Shown here one piece after another: positions 1-8,251 of a stretch of DNA of 15,892 nt. Position 1 is the first letter of the stretch. Every line of letters begins with the position of its first letter. Where the stretch lies: assembly GCF_000313135.1 (NCBI RefSeq), contig NW_004457277.1:1-15892 (forward strand), in the 5' to 3' direction. The position numbers were made by a program, and so were the translations under genes. Origin of the DNA: Acanthamoeba castellanii str. Neff (taxonomy: Eukaryota; Discosea; Longamoebia; Acanthamoebidae). The notes beneath the pieces were generated by a model. The model ran no database searches. It saw only the letters and a program-made list of their open reading frames with translations, and was not told the origin of the DNA.

Positions 1-222
1 CCGCCGAAGACGCTCCTGCCCTACAACACGGAGCCCTTCCCGCACCCGCAGGCCTCCATGCTGGGCCGCCCCTTCCGTGCCGACGAGACCGAAGCGGAGC
101 TCGAGAGCCTCGACACCCGGCTCGACCCGTCCGACGAGACCGCCGCCGATCTCGCCGTCGGCAACATCTTCGTCAAGGTGGAGAACGAGGAGGACGCCAC
201 CGCCGCCTTGCCCCGGTCCTGA
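1..222 (+). CDS. 3' end of an unidentified protein-coding gene (partial)
   Basis: An open frame runs from base 1 to a TGA at 220-222, giving the last 73 residues of a protein whose start lies outside the window. Third codon positions are almost all C or G, as in the sure genes here, so I take it as coding. The tail is acidic and hydrophilic, rich in Glu, Asp, Thr and Ala, with a Pro-rich beginning (PPKTLLPYNTEPFPHP). I see no transmembrane segment and no domain I recognise. It converges on the cytochrome b5 reductase gene, whose stop lies 127 bases downstream on the other strand. Whether this is one exon or the end of a longer one cannot be told from here. I do not assign a function. Confidence 0.7.
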   Translation, partial: PPKTLLPYNTEPFPHPQASMLGRPFRADETEAELESLDTRLDPSDETAADLAVGNIFVKVENEEDATAALPRS

Positions 223-349
223 ACACCACCAATCCCCCCCCACAAACAAGACAAGAACTCTTTTTTCATTCATCATCACCATCACCATCATTGTCATGAG
301 GTGTCAAGTGAGCTTGTAGGTTATGGTTGTCTTCTTGTTGTGATGTGGT

Positions 350-2345
350 TCAGAATTTGAAGAGCTGCTGTACGGGGTAGCCCAGGGAGAGGAGCGAGCT
401 CTCGACGAACACCTCGAAGCCGGTGGGTCCGCAGTAGGTCAGCAGGACGCCGCTGGCAGCGGAGACCTCGCCCGGTGGCGGCAGGCTGGCGGCCAACAGC
501 TCCTGTGAAATGCGCCCGCGGTGGCCGGCCCACTCCTCGCTCGGCTGGCTCAGCAGGTGGTGGACCTGGCCAGGCAGATCACACACCGGAACGTGAGCAC
601 TCTGAAGAAGAAGGAGAAGGAGAAGAAGAACGGATGGCGTGATGTGGTGTGGTGTACTTGGATGTGGGAAGGGAATCGGGTCTGGAGGGACGCCAGCTCG
701 TCACGGAATAGAATGTCCTCCTCTCGCCGGTTGGCCGCGATCAAGATGATCTTGGGTCGGTTCTCCGTCGCGACTGTGTGCGTCTTTTCGTTCTCTTCAA
801 AAATGCCCCGAATCACCTGCAGCATGGGCGTGAGCCCGGTACCTGTCGTGCACCGGTGAGGAGGAGGCGGCGGAGGACTCAGTTCGTCAGTTGTCGAAGC
901 GCAGCAAAACGCCTTTGGGGGGAGGGGGCTGGTACCTGCGCAGATCATTGCGAGGGTGGTCCATTTGCCGGGCGTGTAGACAAACTCGCCCTTGGGTCCC
1001 TTCATTTCCACCACCTGGCCCACGTCGAGCTCGTGAATGTATCGCGACAGCGGGCCGTCATCGTACCGCTTGACGGCCAGATCGAACGTGCCCTGGACCA
1101 CACGCCGCACCGCGTAAATAAAAAAAAAAGCATGTTATTATTATTAAGGCTTGCGCGCACTTGCCCCTTAATTAACGAAAGTGCGAAGGTGACTGAAGAA
1201 AGCGAAGAGCGAAGCTTACCTTTTGCCAGGGTGGGCTGGTGGGCGTGTAGGCGCGCACCACGGTCTCGCCGTCTATGACCGCTCTGCGGGGCAATTGTAC
1301 GGGGGTCAGAGCGTCAGCTTGGCTCGGGCGTGGTCGTCGTCGAAGGCTGACGTGTATGAGAAGGAAGGACGGTACGCGCGTACCTGACTTGAATGTGCAG
1401 GCCGAGCGGCAGTGACAAGGCCAAGTCACGCTTGGCCAGCCCGAACCGGAAAATCTTGGTGTTGTGGTTGAGCGGCAGGACCTGCACGAGCGTGTAGCGG
1501 CGCCACTCGACCGGGTGGATGGGATCGCCTTTGTGTGGTGCGTGCGTGCGTGTGTGTGTGTGTGTGTGTGCGTGCGTGCGTGCACGGGCAGTGCGCGATG
1601 ATGAGTTTTCGTGCGGGTCGAGCACTCTTTTGCTCTACGTAGGAAGAGCGATGGCATGTACCTGGAATCGCTGATGATGTGGCCAACCCCTTGGGGACCC
1701 GCTCGGATGATCGGGCCGGCGGTGGTCGCATGACGGAGCCGGGCGACATGTAGCGAGAAGGGGCGATGAAGCCGGCCTGACCGCGCACCGACGCCTGCAT
1801 GTTGGATTTGATGGCCAGCGGCGACAGGAACCCGCCACTGGCCGAGCTCGCCGCGGTTCCAGGCTTGCCGCCAGCAGCGCTCTGCGTTGGCGTTGATGGA
1901 CACTCACTCACTCGCCCGAGCAACAATGTCCCCATGGCTCGAGGCGCTAGGCCGGGGAAAAGGGTACCTTCAACGTGCCAACGCAGAGACCCTCCAAGAT
2001 GACCCGCGCTTTCTTCGAATGGAACATGCCCTCGAAGTCCTTTGTTGCATCCGTACCGGCAATTCGGAATATCAAATTGAATCCGCCTGCAAGAACCACT
2101 ATTGGATTAAATTGAAAGGGTATGGATCACGTGCGGGGGAGGAGTGCCTGGGTGTTTATTCATGTAGTCCGTCACGTCGTAGACTCGTCCTGTGGCAAAC
2201 GGCTGTTCAATTTAAACTGTTTAATTGAATCCGCTTCCGTGTGGAAGGCACTCGAGGTCGTACCGTGCACGATGACGTAGCAATCCTCTTTGGTGTTGTG
2301 TTTGGCCACCTCCTCCGCAGTCCACTCGCGTGCAGAGGCCTCCAT
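350..2345 (-). CDS. Cytochrome b5 / NADH-cytochrome b5 reductase fusion protein
   Basis: Nine exons on the minus strand: 2345-2264, 2189-2148, 2086-1968, 1881-1662, 1528-1384, 1283-1220, 1092-936, 842-658 and 565-350, giving 409 residues. Residues 1-78 are a cytochrome b5 domain; HPGG (His40) and FHS (His64) are the expected axial haem ligands, 24 apart as in the family. Residues 79 to about 165 are a low-complexity Ala/Ser/Gly/Pro linker. The rest is a reductase module: FAD motif RAYTPTS (213-219), GPLSRYIHEL (237-246), nucleotide-binding AGTGLTPM (276-283), CGP (383-385) and a terminal Phe. Family knowledge says such proteins pass electrons from NAD(P)H through FAD to haem. I see no membrane anchor and no CS domain, unlike animal CYB5R4. 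The start is the ATG at 2345, just before the b5 fold; an upstream exon cannot be excluded. Intron 2 is GC-AG. It is not a nitrate reductase piece, because the divergent SPC24 gene lies directly upstream. Confidence 0.9.
1539..1584. repeat. GT/CA microsatellite in an intron
   Basis: About 46 bases of TG repeats mixed with CGTG units on the + strand. They sit wholly inside intron 4 (1529-1661) of the minus-strand b5 reductase gene, so the transcript carries the CA version. The tract ends ten bases before the acceptor. Confidence 0.9.
2087..2147 (-). other. GC-AG intron inside the haem-ligand HPGG codons
   Basis: This 61-base intron of the b5 reductase gene begins with GC (exon end CCCAG, then GCACTC) and ends TTGCAG. 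Removing it joins a first-position G to GC and restores the Gly of the invariant HPGG. The nearest GT downstream (CAC then GTGATC) is out of phase and would destroy the motif, so the GC donor is the only good reading. Confidence 0.8.
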
Positions 2346-2487
2346 CTCGTCGCCAATCTGAAAAACAACAAGGAAAAGAAAAGAAACGTAAAAGGTTGGC
2401 GCGAAAAACAGAACGGCAGTTTTGGCGCCAAGTCCCTTGCCAGCCCAGGTTCGCGAACCTTGACAAGAAGAAGGTGAAGTGGAGGAG
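2346..2487. promoter_or_regulatory. Divergent promoter between b5 reductase and SPC24, with E2F-like sites
   Basis: The 142 bases between the two divergent start codons hold three notable elements. At 2398-2408 is GGCGCGAAAAA, whose reverse strand reads TTTTTCGCGCC and fits the E2F consensus TTTSSCGC. At 2420-2431 is TTTTGGCGCCAA, which fits the same consensus and contains the ten-base palindrome TTGGCGCCAA (2422-2431). At 2447-2460 is a perfect 14-base palindrome AGGTTCGCGAACCT, 27 bases before the SPC24 ATG. E2F control of mitotic genes is known in plants and animals; its use here is inference. Confidence 0.55.
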
Positions 2488-3196
2488 ATGCACACTAATC
2501 AGAACCACGAATCGCTGCTCATTTTGACCGAGCTCACGTCGATCTTCACCGATGAGAAGGATGCGCAACTCATCTGTGCCATCAAGGAAAAGGAGAGCCT
2601 CATTCGGGCTCGACACGACGCGAAACAAGCGGAAATGAAGAACACCATCAAAGGTACTTGTCCCTCGCGCTCAGTTGTTTGACGTCGACCGTATGGTCGC
2701 TCATACAATCTTTTTGCAGCGCTCACATCCGATGTGAGGAAGATCGAGATGAAGGCGCAACGAAAAGAATCTAAAGAGCAGTTCAACGCTAAGATTGCAG
2801 CCCTCGAGAAGGAGAAGGACCTCGTAACGACGAATCTCGGCCAGTATGAGCGAAACATCAAGAAGATGGACGAGGAATTGAGCCGGTTGTCGCTCGTCGA
2901 GACGAACATGCAGGCTAAGGCGAGCACCATCAGTCGAGAAACAGGAGATGAGGTGCCGCGGACGAAGCATCTTTTGAGCCTTTACCGCAGCATTTCCAAC
3001 ATCCAATGGCGCCACGATTCGGATTTCATCGAAGGACGTATGTGCCCTGTACGCTCCCGTGTGCCTCACGCACCACACTTACACCTTTCTTTCTTCAGAT
3101 GTCACACTTGTGGACGATGTGCGGCCATTCTCCTTCGATCCGACCAAGCACCCCAAGGTCGTCGTGGCCGATCAGCTCTGGGATCTCCTGGCGTGA
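2488..3196 (+). CDS. SPC24: Kinetochore protein Spc24 (Ndc80 complex subunit)
   Basis: Three exons, 2488-2653, 2720-3037 and 3099-3196, encode 193 residues; human SPC24 is 197. Residues about 30-130 are Lys/Glu-rich and strongly helical, as expected of the coiled-coil shaft that pairs with Spc25. The end is a small globular domain with the family pattern: LLSLYRSISNIQW (140-152), then GHVTL (161-165), a hydrophobic-Pro-Phe strand, and DQLWDLLA at the C-terminus. This parallels the human LYHQVSKIEW ... VKGI ... DYLWSLV. By family knowledge Spc24-Spc25 anchors the Ndc80 complex to the inner kinetochore in the nucleus. The start is the first in-frame ATG at 2488; introns are 66 and 61 bases with consensus borders. 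It diverges from the b5 reductase gene across an E2F-like promoter. The call rests on motif recognition of a fast-evolving family; a profile search would settle it. Confidence 0.82.
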
Positions 3197-3467
3197 ACCA
3201 CCTCCCTTGTACAGTCTCCACCACACAGAACACAGCTCATCATTGAAACATCGATCAGATCGTCTCGTGCAAGCCAAACCACTTGACCGTTTTTTTTTGT
3301 TTTTTGGTTGGCTCCTTTTTTGGTTTGGTGGGAAGATTGCTGTAGGACCGTTACCGTTGGGGGCGACAGATCTCTCTCTTGCATGATTTAAAGAAGAGGC
3401 GACACCACATTTGTGAGCGTCGGCAGGAGGAAGCCTCCAAACCCTCCTTTCGTCATTCGCCTCGTTC
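3197..3467. other. Spacer: SPC24 3' end and RhoGEF promoter/leader
   Basis: No convincing coding frame is present in these 271 bases between two co-oriented genes. It holds a T-rich run at 3290-3320, plausibly SPC24 3' sequence, and then the leader of the RhoGEF gene. I see no clear TATA box. Confidence 0.5.
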
Positions 3468-5559
3468 ATGGCGGAGCGAATTGGAAGCGAAGAAGATAAC
3501 AGCAAGCTTGGAATGGACGGGACATTCGAGAAACGGGACTCGAAGAGGAAAGATATAAGGGTGGAGAAGAAGCGGGACGACATCAAGAAGGACATGCTGC
3601 CCCCTCGCAAGATGAGATCGGAGGCCGCGATTAATGGCGGGGCCGTCGTCAACAAGGGCGCCCATCTCAAGGCTTCCACGCCAGTGAGGCGAGACGAGAA
3701 GGGGAACCAGGCCGGCATCAACAGGAGGGATGGGATTGGGGCGAGGAAGGGGAGCGACTCTCTGTCTACGACCGCAGGCGACACCTCGCCAGCGCGAGTG
3801 AAGGGGATGATTAACGGCCTCCTTTCGCGAAAACGAACCGATTCAGTCTCTGATCAGGGGGCGGCACGCGCCGACGATGGAGGTGAGGCAGGCCCGCGCA
3901 AGCCCACCCTCTCCTTCAAGCTTGCCCACGAGGATAATGCACTCTACGATCCCTTCTCCTCGCCGCGAGGCGATCCTCTCTCACCTCGGCCGGCCACCGC
4001 CAGGGGCGATGAATCGAGCTACCCGCTCAGCCCTCGCGATCGAGATCTGACTGGCAATCACCACGGCGCTACTTCCAACTCTTCTCTCGACGTTGCATCT
4101 GCTCCCTCTCCAAGCATGGGCAAACGTAGAAGCCAAGATGCCGAATCGCTACGCAATGCGCTGGCGAAGGAGGTGCAATCGAGTAACAATCTGCGCGAGA
4201 AGCTCGCCCTCACGCAGAAGAAGTTCGACTTCCTCGAGCGCAACCGCGAAGAGCTCGCCCAGCTGCTGGCCCAGCTGCGGCAGGAGCTGGGCGACGCAGC
4301 CTCTGGCCCGACGCCTCTGGTCAGCGACAGCGGCAGCGCCGAGCGGGACGCGACCGCTGACGTGGCCGCGGACGTGGACGCAGACGTGGACGTGGCCGTG
4401 TTGGAGCGGCGGCGGAGCGACGGGTCCGTCACGGAGGCGGAGAAGAGGGCCCGGCCGCGATCGGGTTCGGCGCTCGAGCTCGATGAGCAGCGGCGCAAGA
4501 CGATGGACGAGGGCACGGTGGACAAACGAGACGCGGGCGCCGACGAGGGCGAAGACCAGGCAGAGGAGGGAAGCGCCAAATCGCCGTCCCCAGAGAGCCA
4601 AACCGTAACTGTACTAGCACACACAACACACACACAACACAACACACACACAACACACACTCGCGTGCGTGCGTGCGTGCGTGCCAACGTCACTCATTTC
4701 GGCTGTCTCCTCTCTCATCAAGGATCAGCACGCCGCGCTGTCCGAGCGTGTGATGAGCCTCGTCGACCAGGTAACCACCACTCCCCACCACTCCCGCAAT
4801 AAGGACTCTTCGATCCCATGGTCTGGTCCTGACGCGCACCGTCTCATGTGTGACGATGTGGGCTCGCAGGCGGTGGCCCTGAGCGCACAGACGTGGGAGC
4901 GAACAGAGGAGGCGCGGAAGGAAAAGGAGCGGGAGGACAGGAAGCAGGCGCTGCGCCAAGAGCGGGACAAGAAGCGCGCCAACAAGCAGAGGGAGCGACA
5001 GCTGCGCGAGGAGCGGCGGGCCAAGAAGGAGGAGGAGGAGGCCGTGTCCTCCTCCTCCTCCTCCTCCTCCAACGCCTCATCTGCCGTTGCCGCGGAGCGG
5101 GAGAAGGCCGCTACCGAAACCACGGCCGGGGTAAGGCGCTTCCCTCTATTTCTTCACTCTTCTCTCTTTGCCAACGGTCGGCTCACGACACGACACGCGC
5201 TCTGTCTGGTTTCCGCAGGGTCCGAGGAAGATAACGCTTGGCGGCGCCAAGCGGAACTCGGCCGGGTACTCCTACGGCACGGCGCCCATCGACCTCGCCA
5301 AGGCGGGCCGCACGGCCAGCTCGCTGATGCGAATCGCGAAAGGTGCGTCCCTGCCATTTTCGTTTCTCTTCTTCTTCTTTTTGTTCTTCGCTTTCGTCCA
5401 CGACGGCTTCTAACGCTGCAGCTCTCATTCATCACTCCGACCGCGCAGGCCGCTTTTCGCCGGCCCCGGAGAAGAACCTGTCGAGGAAAGCCAGCACCTA
5501 CACGCTCGACGATATCCGTCACATGTACAACGATGCCCGTAAGGTACGCAGTTAATTCC

Positions 5560-5599
<40 letters not shown>

Positions 5600-8006
5600 C
5601 GTGTGTCGTGTGTCGTCCGAGCGTTTAGACTAAAAAACAATCATCGATGTTCGCGGGGTCGCGACACAGGGCGGGCGAGGCTATGTGCGGGAGGCGGGGA
5701 AGGATCTGGGGCCGTCGGCGGTGGCCGTGATCGGACACGGCGAGAGGAAGACGTCGCCGGTGCAAACGCGCCGCTTCCGACGGCGGTCGGAGCCGGTTTC
5801 ACTCATCAACCTGCCCAACTCCGCCACCAACCCCTCCCAGGCCGCACCCAAGCCCGACAAGGTACCGACACGGCCACCTTTTTAAACTTTAAATTATTGT
5901 CCTATTTTTATTATTTGTGATTTATATAATTTGATTTTATTTGTCTTGGTGATCTGCCCGCTTACGTTTTTTTCTTTTTTCTTAACGACCGATCGCAGAC
6001 GCCGGTGGACGTGGTGCTGAAGCCGGCGAGCTTCGAGCACCTGGTGGTGCACCAGCAGCAGACACAGAAGCTGCACGGGTTCCTCCGTCAAAGGGAGCAG
6101 TCGCGCCGCAAGCACTCCCAGCAAGATTTGCTGGACCTTCTGGGCGACTCATCTGACGATGACGACGGGAACCTGAACAACGCCGACGACGACAAGAAGC
6201 GGTTGAACGAGGGGGTGGCGGCACCAGCCGACGGCGATGAGAGCCGGAGCCCCTGCGAGACCGAGAACGACGCGACCAAGGCCGACGCCGACAGTGGCGA
6301 CGTGGGTGAGACCACGACCACCGCGGCGGCGGCGGCGGCGACGACGACTAAGACGGACGAGGACGACGGCGTCGAACCCAACGAGGCCGAGTACAGGCTC
6401 GTCGCCTCCAGGCTTTTGCGACTGGAGCACGAGCTGTGTCACGACCTCGAGCTCGTCGTAACGGTACGCCCGCTCGCTCCTCTGCTCGATGTGTGTGTGT
6501 GTGCGCGCGCGTCATGTCGCGTCGTGTCGTGTCGTGTGGCTTTGGTCTCTGACTTAGCCATGTCCACCGCGACGTGCGTGTGCCGTTGGTCGTGTCGTGT
6601 GCGGTCAACAGCAATTCTGGCGACTATTGAGCGACGGCGGGAGCGAGGGGCAGGAGCTGCTGGCGGGCGGCCGCGTCGCCCGGCTGTTTGCCAACGTGGA
6701 GATGGTGTGGGCTCTCCACCGCCACCTGCTCTCCGCGCTCGAGCGCACCAAGCGGCTGCCCGTCGCCGACCAGGACATCGCCGCCTGCTTCGCCGCCACC
6801 GTACGCCTCGTTTTCCCACCTTAGTGTTTCTCGGCCCAATTCTCATCGAACGAGTGTCGTGTGTGTCGTGTGTGTCGTGTGTGTCGTGTGTTGCGAACAG
6901 GTGGAGCACAAGTGGATGTACGAGACGTACAGCAAGGAGCTGCGGCAGCTGATGGTCGTCGTGGACTCGGCGACGTACCACCCGGATTCGCTGTTCAGGC
7001 AGGCCGGCTACAGCCGGGCCGAGCTCATCGCCCACCTGCAGAGGCCGCTCCAGAACCTGCTCGCCTATCCCCACCTCCTCACCGTACGACCGGCCACCCA
7101 TAGCGCTGTGTGCGTGTGCGGTGGTGCGTGTGCGGTGTGCGGTGTGCGGTGTGCTCATCTCGGGTGGTTGAGCAGGAGTTGAGACACTGCGCCGGCACGA
7201 GGCACCGACACGGCGACGGGTTCGCGCGAGTCATCGCCGCGCTGTCGGCGGTCGCCTTCGGAGGCGTCACGGCGCAGCCGCTGCTGTCGTCGGAGCAGAT
7301 CTCCATCTGGTCCGTCCAGCACACGTTCCACTGGCTCGACGACGTACGTCAAATTCCTTTCTTTATTCGGGGAAGCATAGCGTGCGTTCCTATGGAACTT
7401 GAAGAATGCGAGGCTCACCCCCAACCACATCACATTGGGCCAAGCAGGCGCTCGACCTGTCGGGCAACAGCAACCGGGCCGTGTTGCGCGAGGGCACCTT
7501 CAACAAGCTCTCGAGCCGAGGCGAGATCATCTGCCGACGCGTGTTCCTCTTCAACGATCTCGTCCTCGTGGCCCGCGTGCTGCAGACGCGGCAGTGCCTG
7601 CTCAAGGCCGCCATCCCCCTCGCGCGATGCCTTCTCTACGATTGCGGTACCCAGCGCCAGACTCGTGTGCCGTGTGTGCGCGTGTGTGTGTCGTGTGTCG
7701 TGTGTCGTGTGTGCGGTTCTTGACGCTCATCGTGTTCTACAATCGACAGGTGAAGGTTCGAACGCGTTCGAATTGGCCGTGGCGGGCGGGGAGGAGAGGG
7801 CCGTGCTGATGGCATCGTCGAGAGAAGAGAAGGAGTCGTGGATGGAGGAGCTCACGCGCTGCCTCCTCACGCACCACTCGCACGAGGGCATCGCGGACCA
7901 CAACCACCCGGACGACGGCGCCGCCAGTGACAATGGCAACGACGATGGCGGGGAGGAGGACTGTTGCGACGACTCGGCCGCGCCAGCATCGCCGCTTTCG
8001 TCGTAG
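3468..8006 (+). CDS. Dbl-family RhoGEF (DH-PH) with long disordered N-terminus
   Basis: Twelve exons encode 1105 residues: 3468-4604, 4723-4770, 4870-5130, 5219-5342, 5449-5543, 5670-5861, 5999-6463, 6612-6800, 6901-7083, 7176-7343, 7448-7646 and 7750-8006. Residues 1-220 are basic and Ser/Pro-rich; 225-275 form a likely coiled coil; 404-453 are a charged Arg/Glu/Lys helix followed by eight serines. An acidic Asp/Thr/Ala region precedes a DH domain at about 748-935. Its last conserved helix reads PLQNLLAYPHLLTEL, where the usual QR is QN. A PH domain follows (about 957-1062) with CRRVFLFNDLVLVA and the conserved Trp1051 in KESWMEEL. The tail is His/Asp-rich. DH domains load GTP onto Rho/Rac GTPases and PH domains tune this at membranes, so a role in actin dynamics is likely. 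Exon 1 could end at 4604 or 4610. Five introns carry GT- or CA-rich repeats. Confidence 0.87.
4617..4682. repeat. CA-rich repeat in RhoGEF intron 1
   Basis: ACACAACACACACA-type repeats pass into GCGTGCGTGC units within intron 1 (4605-4722). Although the exon-1 frame stays open through the tract, a good acceptor (TCATCAAG) at 4722 and coding resuming at 4723 mark it as intron. Confidence 0.8.
5561..5598. repeat. (TG)19 microsatellite in RhoGEF intron 5
   Basis: An uninterrupted run of 19 TG dinucleotides within intron 5 (5544-5669), beginning 17 bases after the GTACGC donor. It is the purest dinucleotide repeat in the window. Confidence 0.95.
6490..6538. repeat. GTGT/CGCG/GTCGT repeat in RhoGEF intron 7
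   Basis: A short GT run, then alternating GCGCGCG and repeated CGTGT units within intron 7 (6464-6611). Confidence 0.8.
6852..6894. repeat. GTGTGTC repeat in RhoGEF intron 8
   Basis: Four near-identical units of about ten bases (GTGTCGTGTG) run to within a few bases of the acceptor of intron 8 (6801-6900). Confidence 0.85.
7107..7153. repeat. GTGCGGTGT repeat in RhoGEF intron 9
   Basis: Repeats built from GTGTGCG and GTGCGGT units fill the middle of intron 9 (7084-7175). Base content is strongly G and T on the sense strand. Confidence 0.8.
7666..7714. repeat. GTGTCGTGT repeat in RhoGEF intron 11
   Basis: GTGTGTCGTGT-type units within intron 11 (7647-7749), related in unit to those of introns 7 and 8. 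Confidence 0.8.
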
Positions 8007-8251
8007 CGACGTTGAGGCGCGATGAAGAGCCTTTAACATGTTTGCGTGCGTGTGGAGAAGTGTGAGAGAGGCGTGCCCGGTAGGTGTAGATAGAAGAGAG
8101 CCAACGATTGGAATTCAATATAACTTGAATTGCTGATGAAACTCGTGACCTTCGCTCAGCAACGGACTTATTGAGCAAAGAAATGATACAGCTCCATCAG
8201 CGACGTAGATGTAACGGGTCCTGAGGCGGAGCTGTGTGCAGGAGAAGTGGG
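8007..8251. other. Convergent 3' spacer between RhoGEF and the 8252-9149 gene
   Basis: These 245 bases lie between two stop codons on opposite strands and contain no convincing gene. At 8112-8131 there is a perfect inverted repeat, AATTCAA, a loop TATAAC, and TTGAATT, in a locally AT-rich patch. A role in 3' end formation for either gene is possible but unproven. Confidence 0.5.

Noticed and set aside
778..1278. Open frames on the + strand across the b5 reductase gene
   Set aside because: They are antisense to exons whose translation carries clear cytochrome b5 reductase motifs, and they read through introns. No family resemblance.
350..2345. A nitrate reductase gene missing its molybdenum domain
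   Set aside because: The b5 domain starts cleanly at an ATG and the divergent SPC24 gene begins 142 bases upstream, leaving no room for a lost N-terminal domain. A stand-alone b5-b5 reductase fusion is the simpler reading.
8134..8225. Possible C/D-box snoRNA (CTGATGA ... CCTGA) in the convergent spacer
   Set aside because: The C-box lacks the required purine at its first base, there is no terminal stem next to the boxes, and internal C'/D' boxes are unclear.
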